Made by a program: the position numbers and the translations under genes. Positions 17,115-28,273 of a stretch of 64,000 nt of DNA are shown here, piece by piece; positions within the stretch are counted from its first letter, which is position 1; every line of letters begins with the position of its first letter. Below the pieces are notes generated by a model, which saw only the letters and a program-made list of their open reading frames with translations, had not been told where the DNA came from and did not search any database. The stretch is from positions 3,379,416 to 3,443,415 of the forward strand of contig NC_022571.1 of NCBI RefSeq assembly GCF_000473995.1, read 5' to 3'. The stretch is from Clostridium saccharobutylicum DSM 13864 (GTDB lineage Bacteria; Bacillota; Clostridia; Clostridiales; Clostridiaceae).

Positions 17115-17756
17115 TTATCCTCTTTGCTCTATCATATTTTTAACCTTCATTAATCTAGTTGTAGCCGCTCTTTCATTTTCATCAAGTCTCATCCTAATAT
17201 ATTTTATAGTCTCTTCAAGATCTGGAATCGTCCTATATTCAAGAGCATTAACTCTTCTTCTAGTGCTTTCAATTTCACTAGCCATTAGCTGACATGATTT
17301 CTCTATTTCAGTAAGCTTAAGCAAACTTGGCAAAACATCATAAAGTTTAGCTAAAGCATCATCAAGTTCTGAGGAGGTACTTACAAAACCGTATGGATAT
17401 ATACTACCTTCATCTTCTTTTAGTTGTCTCTTGAAGTTCATTACTGGTACAGATACACTCATTATGTTCTTTTCACTAACTTCAACTGAAATATGTTCCT
17501 TAGGATAAGCTATGGCTTCTTCTAAAAATTCTGAACTCATGACAGCTCTTGCCATAACAAAATCATTAAGTGAGATTTGAAGCTCACTCTCAACTTCTTT
17601 TCTTAATTCATTATTATGCTTAACAAGACTAATAAATTGTCTCATTAGCTCATCTTGTTTATCTTTTAAAAGCTTATGGCTTCTTATTGATGTTGATAAT
17701 CTCTTTTTTAATTTAGAGAGTTCCATCCTAGTAGGATTGACATTCAATTTTGCCAT
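17115..17756 (-). CDS. ntpD: V-type ATPase subunit D
   Basis: Central rotor shaft subunit of the V1 sector. The 213 residues are two long helices (roughly 1-75 and 140-213) forming an antiparallel coiled coil, with the family opening [33 protein letters not shown] and the closing [25 protein letters not shown]. Starts 3 bp after the stop of subunit B. Last gene of the nine-gene ATPase operon; the stop is directly followed by a family 2 repeat end. Confidence 0.95.
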   Translation of the reverse strand: MAKLNVNPTRMELSKLKKRLSTSIRSHKLLKDKQDELMRQFISLVKHNNELRKEVESELQISLNDFVMARAVMSSEFLEEAIAYPKEHISVEVSEKNIMSVSVPVMNFKRQLKEDEGSIYPYGFVSTSSELDDALAKLYDVLPSLLKLTEIEKSCQLMASEIESTRRRVNALEYRTIPDLEETIKYIRMRLDENERAATTRLMKVKNMIEQRG

Positions 17757-17759
17757 AGA

Positions 17760-19139
17760 CTATTCTTCCTCTCTTATCATATATTTTTCAAGATATTCAT
17801 CCCTAATTCTCTTAAGTTCAGATCTTGGAATCAACTTTAATAATTTCCATCCTAAATCTAAAGTTTCTTCAACTGTTCTATTTGTATCGAATCCCTGAGA
17901 TACATATTCTGCTTCAAATGCTTCAGCAAATTTAGCAAGTTTTTTATCGGTATTTGATAAAGCTGATTCCCCAAGAATTGCAGATAATTCTTTTGCCTGC
18001 TTACCTTGTGAATATGCTGCAAACAATTGATTCATAGTGTCTGCATGATCCTCTCTAGTTTTCCCTTTCCCAATCCCCTTATCTTTTAATCTTGAAAGAG
18101 ATGGTAAAACATCAATAGGAGGCATTATGCCTTTCTTATATAATTCTCTTGAAAGAATTATTTGTCCTTCTGTGATATATCCAGTTAAATCTGGAATCGG
18201 ATGAGTTTTATCCTCTTCTGGCATTGTAAGTATAGGAATTTGAGTTATGGATCCCTCTTTGCCACGTAATCTTCCTGCTCTTTCATATAGTGTGGAAAGA
18301 TCAGTATATAAATATCCTGGATATCCACGTCTTCCTGGAACTTCTTTTCTCGCTGCTGAAATTTCTCTTAATGCTTCGGCATAATTTGTAATATCAGTCA
18401 TAATAACAAGAACCTGCATTCCCTTTTCAAACGCTAAATATTCAGCTGCAGTCAATGCCATTCTTGGTGTAGCTATTCTTTCTATAGCTGGATCAGATGC
18501 AAGATTCATGAATAAAACTGATCTATCTATTGCACCTGTTGATTTAAATTCATCAACAAAAAACTGCGCTTCTTCAAAAGTAATACCTATAGCTGCAAAT
18601 ACAATAGCAAACTTAGAATCTGAATTTAAAACCTTGGCTTGTCTAGCAATCTGTGCTGCAAGCTGTACATGTGGAAGTCCTGCAGCTGAAAACACAGGTA
18701 ATTTTTGTCCCCTAACCAAAGTATTAAGTCCATCAATTGCTGATATTCCTGTTTGAATAAATTCTGATGGAAAATCTCTTGCTACTGGATTAATAACTTC
18801 ACCATTTATATCTAATCTTTTTTCTGGTATTATATCTGGTCCATTATCATTTGGTCTTCCCATACCATCAAAAACTCTTCCTAACATATCTTCAGATACT
18901 GAAATTTGAAGCGGTTTACCTAGAAACCTTACTTTAGTTCCCTTTAAATTTATTCCATTGGATCCTTCAAAAATTTGAACCATAGCTTTTGATCCATTAA
19001 CTTCAAGAACTTTTCCTCTTCTTTTTTCTCCTGTCTGAAGTTGAATTTCAACCAATTCATCATATTTAACACCTTGAACATCCTCAACAACCATCAAAGG
19101 ACCAACCACTTCAGTTACAGTTCTATATTCTTTAAGCAT
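17760..19139 (-). CDS. ntpB: V-type ATPase subunit B
   Basis: Non-catalytic nucleotide-site subunit of the V1 hexamer, 459 residues. It has the N-terminal beta barrel ([20 protein letters not shown]), a degenerate P-loop region [17 protein letters not shown] where the Walker A lysine is absent, and [23 protein letters not shown] typical of subunit B. The start ATG overlaps the end of subunit A by 8 bp with GTAGGTGAAG before it, implying translational coupling. Confidence 0.97.
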   Translation of the reverse strand: MLKEYRTVTEVVGPLMVVEDVQGVKYDELVEIQLQTGEKRRGKVLEVNGSKAMVQIFEGSNGINLKGTKVRFLGKPLQISVSEDMLGRVFDGMGRPNDNGPDIIPEKRLDINGEVINPVARDFPSEFIQTGISAIDGLNTLVRGQKLPVFSAAGLPHVQLAAQIARQAKVLNSDSKFAIVFAAIGITFEEAQFFVDEFKSTGAIDRSVLFMNLASDPAIERIATPRMALTAAEYLAFEKGMQVLVIMTDITNYAEALREISAARKEVPGRRGYPGYLYTDLSTLYERAGRLRGKEGSITQIPILTMPEEDKTHPIPDLTGYITEGQIILSRELYKKGIMPPIDVLPSLSRLKDKGIGKGKTREDHADTMNQLFAAYSQGKQAKELSAILGESALSNTDKKLAKFAEAFEAEYVSQGFDTNRTVEETLDLGWKLLKLIPRSELKRIRDEYLEKYMIREEE

Positions 19140-20910
19140 TTACTTCACCTACTTTGCTTATTAAATCATTAATTGAACTTGTTAGATTTGTATAAATTTC
19201 ATCGATTTTATGTAATTGATTTTCAGATACATATTTACTTCTTGCAATTCTATCTTTTAAATCTTCAAGAGATAATATATCACTTAAGTAAACTCCACTT
19301 TCTAATGCTTTTTCTGCTTCTCTCTTATAACTGATAATAAGTTTTAACATTTTATATTGTTTCTTAAGCGATGTATGTGTATCTATTTCATTAAAACTAT
19401 TCTGTTGTAAATAATCCTCTCTAATTGATTTAGCAACATCTAATTTTAATCTATCTTGTTCTGAAAGTGCGTCAATACCAACAAGCCTTACAATTTCTAA
19501 AAGGCTAGATTCTTCTTGAAGAATTGTAATAGCTTCTAATCTTAATTCTCCAAAATCTTCTGCAACATTTTCGTTCATCCATTTATCAACAGTATCACCA
19601 TATAACGAATACGAACTCAACCAGTTTATTGATGGAAAATGTCTCTGATATGCAAGCTCTGCATCCAATCCCCAATATACTTTAACAATTCTAAGAGTAG
19701 ATTGTGAAACTGGTTCTGAAATATCTCCCCCTGGAGGTGATACAGCACCAACAGCTGTGATTGAACCTATTCTTCCCTCATCACCCAAGCATTCAACTTT
19801 ACCGGCTCTTTCATAATAATCCGCAAGCCTTGAACCAAGATATGCTGGATAACCTTCATCACCTGGCATTTCTTCAAGTCTGCCCGACATTTCTCTTAAT
19901 GCTTCAGCCCATCTTGAAGTGGAATCAGCCATAATTGATACAGAATATCCCATGTCTCTAAAATATTCAGCAATCGTAATACCTGTATATATTGAAGCTT
20001 CTCTTGCAGCCACTGGCATATTTGAAGTATTAGCTATAAGAACTGTTCTCTTCATTAAACTTTCACCAGTTTTAGGATCAATAAGTTCTGGAAATTCATT
20101 TAATACATCAGTCATTTCATTTCCACGTTCTCCACAACCAACATAAACAACTATTTCAGTATCACCCCATTTAGCAATCTGATGTTGAGTTACTGTTTTT
20201 CCTGCTCCAAATGGACCTGGTATTGCAGCTGCTCCACCCTTAGTAACTGGAAAAAAAGTATCTATTACTCTTTGACCTGTAATCATAGGTTCAACTGGAT
20301 TAATTTTAGATTTATATGGTCTTCCTTTTCTTACTGGCCATTTTTGCATTAAAGTAATTTCTTTATCTCCACTAGAAGTTTCAACTATGCATATTGTTTC
20401 AGTAACTGTAAATTCTCCGCTTTTAATCTCCTTTATTTTACCTTCTATCTCTGATGGAACCATTATCTTTTGCTCCACCACAGCTGTTTCTTGAACTGTC
20501 CCTATAATATTCCCAGGAATTACTTCATCACCAATATTAACTATTGGTTTAAAACTCCACTTTTTTGTTCTGTTTAATGATGGAACAGATATACCCTTTG
20601 TTAAAAAATTAGATTGAGCTGCTTCCATAAACGCATCAAGAGGTCTTTGAATACCATCAAACATTGATTCAATAAGTCCCGGTCCAAGTTCAACGCTTAA
20701 TGGTTCACCTGTAGTAACAACAGGATCTCCCGGTCCTATTCCTGATGTTTCTTCATAAACTTGAATTGATGCTTTATCATTTCTCATTTCGATAATTTCA
20801 CCTATAAGGCCATTTTTCCCAACCTTACACACATCATATATGTTAGCTTCATCCATGTTTTCAGCAACTACTAAAGGTCCTGAAACTTTAATTATCTTTC
20901 CAATCTTCAC
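19132..20910 (-). CDS. ntpA: V-type ATPase catalytic subunit A
   Basis: Catalytic subunit of the V1 head, 592 residues. P-loop [13 protein letters not shown] near residue 230, catalytic region [13 protein letters not shown], Walker B region with [38 protein letters not shown] split over the known A-type motifs, and a non-homologous insertion around residues 110-190 (residues [18 protein letters not shown]) that distinguishes A from F-type beta. GTG start at 20910, about 12 bp after a TAGGT site and 9 bp after the upstream gene. Confidence 0.97.
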   Translation of the reverse strand: MKIGKIIKVSGPLVVAENMDEANIYDVCKVGKNGLIGEIIEMRNDKASIQVYEETSGIGPGDPVVTTGEPLSVELGPGLIESMFDGIQRPLDAFMEAAQSNFLTKGISVPSLNRTKKWSFKPIVNIGDEVIPGNIIGTVQETAVVEQKIMVPSEIEGKIKEIKSGEFTVTETICIVETSSGDKEITLMQKWPVRKGRPYKSKINPVEPMITGQRVIDTFFPVTKGGAAAIPGPFGAGKTVTQHQIAKWGDTEIVVYVGCGERGNEMTDVLNEFPELIDPKTGESLMKRTVLIANTSNMPVAAREASIYTGITIAEYFRDMGYSVSIMADSTSRWAEALREMSGRLEEMPGDEGYPAYLGSRLADYYERAGKVECLGDEGRIGSITAVGAVSPPGGDISEPVSQSTLRIVKVYWGLDAELAYQRHFPSINWLSSYSLYGDTVDKWMNENVAEDFGELRLEAITILQEESSLLEIVRLVGIDALSEQDRLKLDVAKSIREDYLQQNSFNEIDTHTSLKKQYKMLKLIISYKREAEKALESGVYLSDILSLEDLKDRIARSKYVSENQLHKIDEIYTNLTSSINDLISKVGEVNA

Positions 20911-20919
20911 CTTATCAAC

Positions 20920-21237
20920 CTACCTTTCTAAAATATTCATGCCTACTGCTTTTTCCACATTATCTTTTATTCTTTGCATTCCTATATTTAACGTACCTTG
21001 ATTGCTTGGAATTAATATAATTGCAGGAATAGTCTTTTTATCATATCTTTCTATTGTCTCCTCAATATCTTGTGCTATATGCTCAGTCACAAATATAATT
21101 GCATAATCATTATTAGCTAAATTATCAACTATATTTTTAGCATCATCATACTGTATAACTGGAAAAACATCTATCCCTAGTGCTTTAAACGGTAAAACTG
21201 AATCCTTATCTCCAACTACACCTATTTTTTTAAACAT
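20920..21237 (-). CDS. ntpG: V-type ATPase subunit F (E. hirae NtpG)
   Basis: Small 105-residue Rossmann-like subunit that binds the D shaft at the rotor tip. Visible pattern: [26 protein letters not shown], then [18 protein letters not shown] and [11 protein letters not shown], which is the family core. I choose ATG 21237 (MFKKIGVVG), overlapping the subunit C stop by 8 bp; a GTG three codons earlier is possible. Called F in the A/V nomenclature and G in the E. hirae operon. Confidence 0.93.
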   Translation of the reverse strand: MFKKIGVVGDKDSVLPFKALGIDVFPVIQYDDAKNIVDNLANNDYAIIFVTEHIAQDIEETIERYDKKTIPAIILIPSNQGTLNIGMQRIKDNVEKAVGMNILER

Positions 21238-22231
21238 AAATATCACGCAGCCTTTCTCTTATTAATCCTGCACCAATATTATTAAGCTTGCCAACCATTA
21301 TAATTCTAATGATTTTTATTTCTGTTTCTTTAGCATAAATATACGCCAATAATGGTTCTACTCCAAACGGTATTATTTTAGCATCTCTCATCATGCTCAT
21401 TATGTAATTATCAATTAATTTTTCTAATAAACTAACAGATTTATTTTTAATATAATCATCTATACCAACTTTAATAAAACCCGCATAACTTGTATGAGCA
21501 AATTTAGTATATATGTTTTCTGGATCATCATTTATAATTTCCAAGAACTTATTTTTATCTATAGAGCCACCTTCAATAATAACTCTAGCTAAAAATTCTT
21601 TATCTTTATTTTGTTTCTTAATCCTTAACAAAGTTTTTAAATTTGTAGAATCAATCAATGTTGTAATATATTTATCAACGAAAGTATCTTTTATTTCACT
21701 TTTAATTTGCATCAATGACTTAAACATATATCTATCTAATATAATATCCACTAACTGAGGATCTTTAGTATTTTGAAAATTATTATTTACCTCCTCAATT
21801 GCATCTCTCATAATTATAGGTAATTCTCTTATATTATCACTTTTAATTAAATCTCTTAATTTTAACGCATCAATTGTTCCCACATTTATTAAAAGATAAG
21901 ATAAATCTTTTTTTAAAAAAATTCCTTTTAAAATCACTTTTATATTATGGTAGTCATATTTAATGCTCATCAAATCAATAATGCCTTTTACTGGACTTAT
22001 GTAATACATTAAATCAAATACTCTAATTAATTCTCTACTTAGCATCAATTCATAATCTTCTGCTTTATTAATATCAGTCATGACATTAACATACTCAGTT
22101 TCCTTAAGAATTTTTAATGACTCATAAGCAGAATTCGAATCAATCATCCTATCAATTTGAGCTTTATTAAGGAGCTTTGTCTCATATACTCTAATCCTTG
22201 GTATAACTTGGCTAAATTGCATCTTATCCAT
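21230..22231 (-). CDS. ntpC: V-type ATPase subunit C (d/AC39-like)
   Basis: A 333-residue all-helical funnel subunit that joins the central stalk to the membrane c-ring. Recognised by length, position and the pattern [12 protein letters not shown] near the N-terminus, [27 protein letters not shown] in the middle and [26 protein letters not shown] near the C-terminus. ATG 22231 follows TAAGGAGG, and the gap to subunit E is 11 bp. Confidence 0.92.
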   Translation of the reverse strand: MDKMQFSQVIPRIRVYETKLLNKAQIDRMIDSNSAYESLKILKETEYVNVMTDINKAEDYELMLSRELIRVFDLMYYISPVKGIIDLMSIKYDYHNIKVILKGIFLKKDLSYLLINVGTIDALKLRDLIKSDNIRELPIIMRDAIEEVNNNFQNTKDPQLVDIILDRYMFKSLMQIKSEIKDTFVDKYITTLIDSTNLKTLLRIKKQNKDKEFLARVIIEGGSIDKNKFLEIINDDPENIYTKFAHTSYAGFIKVGIDDYIKNKSVSLLEKLIDNYIMSMMRDAKIIPFGVEPLLAYIYAKETEIKIIRIIMVGKLNNIGAGLIRERLRDIYV

Positions 22232-22242
22232 AGTTAACCTCC

Positions 22243-22833
22243 TTAACTTAACAATACTTGTGCTATTTCAGCTCTTAAATCATCTTTTAGTGAATTAACT
22301 AGAGCTTCAAAAGTACAATTTACTTCTATTCCATTCTTCTCTAGTATAAATCCTCCCATAAAGTTTCTAGTTTCCTCACTTAGAATCACAATTACTTTTG
22401 ATTTAAGTTCATTATTTATTTGTATCAAGAAATCTTCGTCAATCATCTTTTTTCCATAATCATTTAAAATTAAGTTATGTTCTCCGCATATATCCATGTT
22501 TAATATAGAATCTTTAACAAATTCTTTAAAATCATCGTCTGATAAATCACATAATGTTTGTATGCTCAAGTCAAAAATTTCTTTTATAACTTTTTGCTTC
22601 GATTCTAGCTTTTTATTTCTCGCTTGTAACTTTGCTCCTGAAATTATTCTTTCTTTTTTATAAATAGCTTCTTTTTTAGCTTTTTCTATGATCACTACTT
22701 CATTTTCATAAGCTTCTTGCTGCTTCTTATTAATAATTTTTCTTTTTTCATCTTCAGCCTGAGCTAATATAGATGTTTTTTTATCTTCCGCATCCTTCAT
22801 AATTTTAGAAGTTAAATTGTTTATGTTAGACAT
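22243..22833 (-). CDS. ntpE: V-type ATPase subunit E (peripheral stalk)
   Basis: Peripheral stalk subunit of about 196 residues: N-terminal helix rich in K and E (SKIMKDAEDKKTSILAQAEDEKRKIIN) that forms a right-handed coiled coil with the F/H-type subunit, and a C-terminal globular domain ending SLKDDLRAEIAQVLL. I choose ATG 22833 because AAGGATGTG lies upstream; an in-frame extension of 21 codons back to 22896 is open, but it reads through a family 2 repeat fragment and gives no family-like sequence. Confidence 0.9.
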   Translation of the reverse strand: MSNINNLTSKIMKDAEDKKTSILAQAEDEKRKIINKKQQEAYENEVVIIEKAKKEAIYKKERIISGAKLQARNKKLESKQKVIKEIFDLSIQTLCDLSDDDFKEFVKDSILNMDICGEHNLILNDYGKKMIDEDFLIQINNELKSKVIVILSEETRNFMGGFILEKNGIEVNCTFEALVNSLKDDLRAEIAQVLLS

Positions 22834-22849
22834 TATATTCACATCCTTG

Positions 22850-23396
<547 letters not shown>

Positions 23397-23404
23397 TTAT
23401 CCTC

Positions 23405-25354
23405 CTAATCTCGTTTTAAATTAATATATTGATTTTTAGGTTTAAATGGTTTAAATGCTCTACCTCCACCATCATAAAACTTTGAAAAATATTCTACATA
23501 AGTAAGTCTTAACGTATGAACATACCCACTCAACAAAGACAATCCTAAATTTACAGTTTGACCTAATAAGAATATCAATGGTATTGCAATAAATCTGCCT
23601 ACTCCAGGAATCATATGCATGATCATATTTATTGCCCCTGCAATAGATCCCCCTGATAATCCTATAGCCATAAGTCTTGTATAGGATACTAAATCACTTA
23701 CATAACTTGTAATTCCATATAATTCATAAAATCCTTGGGCTATTTGTCCACCTTTTGTCTTCATTTGTCTTCCTTGAGTTAAAACAATAAGTATTGAACC
23801 AACAACTGCACCTATTATAGATATTATCTTTAATATTGACAAATTGAATGATATGCTTGCTGCAATACCTCCAAACGATATTAAAGTAATAACCCAAGAT
23901 CCAACATCCATAAATGCTTCTAGTGGTTGTCCTATTTTTATTAAAACAGTTGCTTTTATACCTAGCCCGAAGAAAATTTGAATAACACCAAATACAACAG
24001 ATATAACAAGTATTGTCATAACATCTGTTGTTGTATCAATCAAACCTTTAAATTTAATTAAATCTCCAAAGAACGACCCGTAAATCATTCCAAATAAAAT
24101 TGTAGGAAAACTCAAATACATAAAAAATTTAACCATCTTATTTGTTTTCTCTTCAAAATGAAAGAATTTCAATGATAAAAGAGTTCCTATCAGCATTAAT
24201 ATACCATATCCAGCATCTGCAACCATCATTCCGAAAAATATCAAATAAAATGGTGCAACAAACGGAGTTGGATCTATATCGTTATATTTAGGCAGACTAT
24301 ACATTTCAGTAACTGCTTCAAATGATGAATTCAAATCATTATTTTCTAATTTAATAGGAACATCATCAATTTCTTCTTCTTTTACGTCCTCAAAATTTAA
24401 ATAGTAATCATCATTTAAAACTTGTTGCGCTATCTGAATAAGTTGCTCATTCTCATGAATAGGTACCCATCCCTGCATTAATACTGTACTTTTAGTTTTT
24501 AAGAAATTGTTGTTAACCATTTTTCTAGACAACAAATTATTATAATATTCATAAACTAACTGCATTGCCTTTAATTCCTGATCATACCCAGCTAATTCTT
24601 CTTTGATTATAAATTCCTCTGATTCAATAAGCGAAATCTTCTCATTATATTCATGAATTAATTTTAAAGGATTCTCCTTTTCCTCTGTTTTAAATTGAGA
24701 AAATCCAAATCCTCTTAGTATGTTTTCTACTTTTTTCGAATTTTCTTTATTACATAATGTAATAAAATATGTATTTTGCTTATCTTTAGATATTATTTCT
24801 AAATAACAATCATCTAAAGCACTTTGCAAAGAATCTTCATATTGATTAGATACATTTCCTAAATAATATGCTGTTTGTCTTAGTTCTTCCAGCGAAGATA
24901 AAGGTGCATCAAATTGCTCATATGGTTGTAAATTTTCAACATAACCTTTAAACCTATTCTTATCATTTTCTAATTCAGTTAATTTGTTATCTTTACTCTT
25001 TACTTTGTCATAACTTCCTTCCCAATTGCTATCTGAAACTGTTTTTTCAAGTTCTTCCATAGTTAAAGAAAGCTTTTCTTTGTATAATGATTTTAATAAC
25101 GATTGTTTAGGAACATATTTCTCTAAAAATTCTATTGAAAATTTAGCTTTTGATAACTTTTCTTCCCATTTTGCTATTTGGGAATCTACTTCAGATTTAT
25201 CTAAATCATTAAAAATACTATTATTTTCTATAAAATTTTCATCTTGCAAATCAATGAACTCAACATTTGAAAAAACTTGCAATCTTCTAAGCAATGCATC
25301 CTTTTTATCTTCGAAAGCTAACAAAGTGAACTTATTCATTTTAACTATTGCCAT
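23405..25354 (-). CDS. ntpI: V-type ATPase subunit I (a-subunit)
   Basis: Stator membrane subunit of 649 residues. The N-terminal half (to about residue 330) is soluble and coiled-coil rich, the C-terminal half has about seven to eight helices starting near PTPFVAPFYLIFFGMMVADAGYGI. The essential arginine that faces the c-ring is expected in SDLVSYTRLMAIGLSGGSIA near residue 560, and that segment is present. The start overlaps the upstream gene by 14 bp. Confidence 0.95.
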   Translation of the reverse strand: MAIVKMNKFTLLAFEDKKDALLRRLQVFSNVEFIDLQDENFIENNSIFNDLDKSEVDSQIAKWEEKLSKAKFSIEFLEKYVPKQSLLKSLYKEKLSLTMEELEKTVSDSNWEGSYDKVKSKDNKLTELENDKNRFKGYVENLQPYEQFDAPLSSLEELRQTAYYLGNVSNQYEDSLQSALDDCYLEIISKDKQNTYFITLCNKENSKKVENILRGFGFSQFKTEEKENPLKLIHEYNEKISLIESEEFIIKEELAGYDQELKAMQLVYEYYNNLLSRKMVNNNFLKTKSTVLMQGWVPIHENEQLIQIAQQVLNDDYYLNFEDVKEEEIDDVPIKLENNDLNSSFEAVTEMYSLPKYNDIDPTPFVAPFYLIFFGMMVADAGYGILMLIGTLLSLKFFHFEEKTNKMVKFFMYLSFPTILFGMIYGSFFGDLIKFKGLIDTTTDVMTILVISVVFGVIQIFFGLGIKATVLIKIGQPLEAFMDVGSWVITLISFGGIAASISFNLSILKIISIIGAVVGSILIVLTQGRQMKTKGGQIAQGFYELYGITSYVSDLVSYTRLMAIGLSGGSIAGAINMIMHMIPGVGRFIAIPLIFLLGQTVNLGLSLLSGYVHTLRLTYVEYFSKFYDGGGRAFKPFKPKNQYINLKRD

Positions 25355-25667
25355 GAATCTTCACTATCCTCTCAACAATTAATTTAAGTGCATTGTTTTT
25401 CTTCTCTTCAGATACATTCAATATTTCCTGTACTTCTTTTTTTCCTTCTTCTAATATAATTTCTGCTTCCTCATTTCCTAAACAGATAGCTTCATGAACA
25501 ATCTTGTCAGCTTTAACTTTTGCTTTTTCTAAAGCATCATCATAATTGCTTTGTGCTTGTAATTTAGCCTTTTCTATAATTTTCTTTGCTTCAACAGTTG
25601 ATTCTTTTATAATTTCATCAGCTTTGTCTTCAGCTTTTTTAATTTCATTAATCGCACCTATCGCCAA
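25341..25667 (-). CDS. ntpF: V-type ATPase peripheral stalk subunit (E. hirae NtpF, G/H-like)
   Basis: First gene of the operon: a 108-residue, almost entirely helical, charged protein (EIKKAEDKADEIIKESTVEAKKIIEKAK, then QEILNVSEEKKNNALKLIVERI) that pairs with subunit E in the peripheral stalk. It starts with TTG at 25667, seven bases after AAGGAGG. Identification rests on position, size and coiled-coil pattern; the order F-I-K-E-C-G-A-B-D matches the E. hirae Na+-ATPase operon exactly. Confidence 0.85.
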   Translation of the reverse strand: MAIGAINEIKKAEDKADEIIKESTVEAKKIIEKAKLQAQSNYDDALEKAKVKADKIVHEAICLGNEEAEIILEEGKKEVQEILNVSEEKKNNALKLIVERIVKIHGNS

Positions 25668-25695
25668 AATATACCTCCTTATCTATAAAAAAGCA

Positions 25696-25979
25696 TTAGA
25701 CACATGAAAGAAAATAATAGACCAAAGATGTGATGCATATTTAGTGCTACACAAGGAAGTAAAATCAGCTAATAGTAGGCCCTATTAGGTGATTTTGCTT
25801 ACGTGAGTAGAGAACCAAAAGTGATGCTCCAAATTTTATATTTGATTAGCAGAACTTTTACACAGTGCAATTTATGATTTTGCATAAATCACTTACTCAG
25901 TGAGCGTATGCGAGTCGAGCTTCCTTATGACTCAAAATAGACAAACATACAGGTCTATTATTTTTTTGATTGTGCCTTA
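25696..25979. repeat. Family 2 palindromic element, copy 3 (long form)
   Basis: Begins TTAGACACATGAAAGAAAATAA and ends TTATTTTTTTGATTGTGCCTTA. At 284 bp it is the longest copy, with an extra inner segment including ACTCAGTGAGCG, a string also found next to the IS4 insertion point (TCAGTGAGCGCT). It lies between the ATPase promoter candidate and ntpF, so it would be part of the operon leader. Confidence 0.7.
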
Positions 25980-25998
25980 AAATAAACGTACGAAATAA

Positions 25999-26026
25999 AA
26001 TATATCAATACTTTATATAGTATCAA
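25999..26026 (-). promoter_or_regulatory. Candidate promoter of the V-ATPase operon
   Basis: Minus strand TTGATA (26026-26021), 16-bp spacer, TATATT (26004-25999). If used, the leader of about 330 nt contains the whole family 2 element. Confidence 0.35.
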
Positions 26027-26134
26027 TTACTTCATAACGTTTATTATAAACTCTACATATAATTTTTTCAATGTTTTACCTTTCCATACAAAATACTCTG
26101 AAATAACCTCAATCCCTATATTAAATTTGATTTA

Positions 26135-26416
26135 ATATATACTGCTGCTATTATTTTTTTAATTATAGTAAAAAAATAACAAGCCAGCAAACACACTACA
26201 TATTCTTCGATATAATTAGCAGACTGTTTACTTTATAACATGTATTTAAGTAAACATACTGACAAAATATAACTTAAAATAAAATAGACTATTATACTGA
26301 CTTGTTATTTTTTACTATGCGTCAACAAAATAAAATCACTTTTTTCTATATTAAATTTAATCAAGCATATAAAATATGCTTAACATATGAATTTGTTATT
26401 TTTTGAATATACCTTA
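26135..26416. repeat. Diverged family 2-like repeats
   Basis: Several TTGTTATTTTTT and AAAAAATAACAAG segments in inverted orientation (26166-26185, 26300-26315, 26393-26406), ending TTTTTTGAATATACCTTA. They look like one or two eroded family 2 copies; no gene is seen here. Confidence 0.4.
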
Positions 26417-26425
26417 AAGAACACA

Positions 26426-27772
26426 TTAAAATAAATCTTTATTAATTTCCAAAAACTTAGTATTAAAGTTTCCTGACCTAAAAGTTTCATTGTCCATCAA
26501 TTTTTTGTGAAAAGGAATTGTTGTTTTAACTCCTTCAATAACAAATTCATCTAATGCTCTTTTCATTCTTAGAATTGCTTCATCCCTATCTCTTCCCCAA
26601 GCAATCACTTTTGATACCATTGAATCATAAAATGGTGGGATAACATATCCTGGGTAAACTGCACTATCTATTCTTAAACCAATTCCACCAGGTGATAAAT
26701 AATTTTCAACCTTTCCTGGACAAGGAATAAAGTTTCTAGATGGATCTTCCGCATTTATTCTACATTCTAAAGCACATCCATTTATCTTAACATCTTCTTG
26801 AGTAAAAGATAATTTTTCACCACCTGCTACTAATATCTGTTCTTTCATAAGGTCAATGCCAGTTATCATTTCAGTAACACCATGCTCAACTTGTATTCTT
26901 GTATTCATTTCCATAAAATAAAAATTATTATCCTCATTTAAAAGAAATTCAACAGTTCCTACACTATTATACTTTACAGCCTTAGCTACTCTTACAGCCG
27001 CGTCACCCATAGCATTTCTTAAATCTTCATTTAATGCTGGTGATGGTGATTCTTCTACAAGCTTTTGATGACGTCTTTGTATTGAACAATCTCTTTCACC
27101 TAAATGAACTACATTTCCATAATTATCTCCAATTATTTGAATTTCTACATGCCTAGTATACTCTAAATATTTCTCCAAATAAACCATAGGATTTCCGAAA
27201 TAGTTTTGTGCTTCCTTTTGAGCAGTTTCAATGGAGCTTATTAATTCATCTTCAGAATTAACCACTCTCATTCCTTTACCTCCGCCTCCTGCTGATGCTT
27301 TAACTATAACTGGATATCCTATTTCTTTTGCAATTGCTATTGCTTCATCAATATTTTGTATTTCTCCATCTGTCCCAGGAACAGTAGGCACTCCAGCTCT
27401 TTTTATTGTATCTCTTGCATTAGATTTATCACCCATTAAACTTATAATTTCAGAACATGGACCTATAAATTTAATTCCAAATTCTTCACACATTTGAGCA
27501 AAATCTGTGTTTTCTGAAAGGAAACCATAACCTGGATGAATAGCATCTACTTTAGCATGTATAGCGACACTCAATATATTTTGTACATTAAGATAACTAT
27601 CCTTTACAAATGTTTTACCAATACAATAAGCTTCATCAGAAATTTTCACATGCAATGCATCTTTATCAGTTTCTGAATAAATAGCAACTGTTGAAATTCC
27701 AAGCTCTCTGCAAGCACGTATGATTCTAACAGCAATTTCTCCTCTATTAGCTATAAGAATTTTCTTAAACAT
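26426..27772 (-). CDS. Biotin carboxylase
   Basis: ATP-dependent biotin carboxylase of 448 residues, AccC-like. Seen: the N-terminal biotin carboxylase domain [24 protein letters not shown], the ATP-grasp glycine loop [14 protein letters not shown] near residue 160, [30 protein letters not shown], the [16 protein letters not shown] catalytic region near residue 290 and the C-terminal [21 protein letters not shown] before ATG 27772. It is the last gene of the PxpBC-linked block, so it may serve this pathway rather than fatty acid synthesis, although the sequence looks like an ordinary AccC and no accA/accD genes are nearby. Confidence 0.93.
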   Translation of the reverse strand: MFKKILIANRGEIAVRIIRACRELGISTVAIYSETDKDALHVKISDEAYCIGKTFVKDSYLNVQNILSVAIHAKVDAIHPGYGFLSENTDFAQMCEEFGIKFIGPCSEIISLMGDKSNARDTIKRAGVPTVPGTDGEIQNIDEAIAIAKEIGYPVIVKASAGGGGKGMRVVNSEDELISSIETAQKEAQNYFGNPMVYLEKYLEYTRHVEIQIIGDNYGNVVHLGERDCSIQRRHQKLVEESPSPALNEDLRNAMGDAAVRVAKAVKYNSVGTVEFLLNEDNNFYFMEMNTRIQVEHGVTEMITGIDLMKEQILVAGGEKLSFTQEDVKINGCALECRINAEDPSRNFIPCPGKVENYLSPGGIGLRIDSAVYPGYVIPPFYDSMVSKVIAWGRDRDEAILRMKRALDEFVIEGVKTTIPFHKKLMDNETFRSGNFNTKFLEINKDLF

Positions 27773-27790
27773 ATCTTTCTCCTTTTCAAA

Positions 27791-28252
27791 TTACTTACTT
27801 TTTATCTCAAATAGTGGTTGGCCGTATTCTACAAAGTCTCCATCCTTAACTAATATATCAACTATAGTTCCTTGAACTCCAGCTTCAACTTCATTAAATA
27901 ATTTCATCACTTCAATCAATCCAACAACAGTATCACATTCTACCTCATCATTAACTTTAACGAAGGCTTGTTCATTTTTTTCTTTGGAACAATAGAAAGT
28001 ACCTGCAAAAGCGGCTTTAATATATTCCTTCTCTGTAATTTCTATCTCAACGTCCTCATTGATACTTTTCTTAATTTTAGACTGAGCATCCTTAATTTCA
28101 CCTTTAGCAAACGTATTTGTACTAGCTAAACCTTCACATGTCTTATTCTTATCTATTACTATCTTACTATCTTCATGTTGAAATTCAAAATGAGGAACAT
28201 CAAATTTATCAACAACTTTAATAATTTTTTCTATATCATCTATATTAATCAT
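27791..28252 (-). CDS. Biotin carboxyl carrier protein
   Basis: A 153-residue AccB-like protein. A short N-terminal helix region (MINIDDIEKIIKVVDKFDVPHFEF) and a linker rich in charged residues lead to the C-terminal biotinyl/lipoyl domain, where GLIEVMKLFNEVEAGVQG carries the lysine that takes biotin (EVMK variant of the usual EAMK). It sits between pxpC (21 bp) and the biotin carboxylase (18 bp), so the three are cotranscribed and likely act together. Confidence 0.9.
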   Translation of the reverse strand: MINIDDIEKIIKVVDKFDVPHFEFQHEDSKIVIDKNKTCEGLASTNTFAKGEIKDAQSKIKKSINEDVEIEITEKEYIKAAFAGTFYCSKEKNEQAFVKVNDEVECDTVVGLIEVMKLFNEVEAGVQGTIVDILVKDGDFVEYGQPLFEIKSK

Positions 28253-28273
28253 TAATTTTACCCCTTATCTCTT

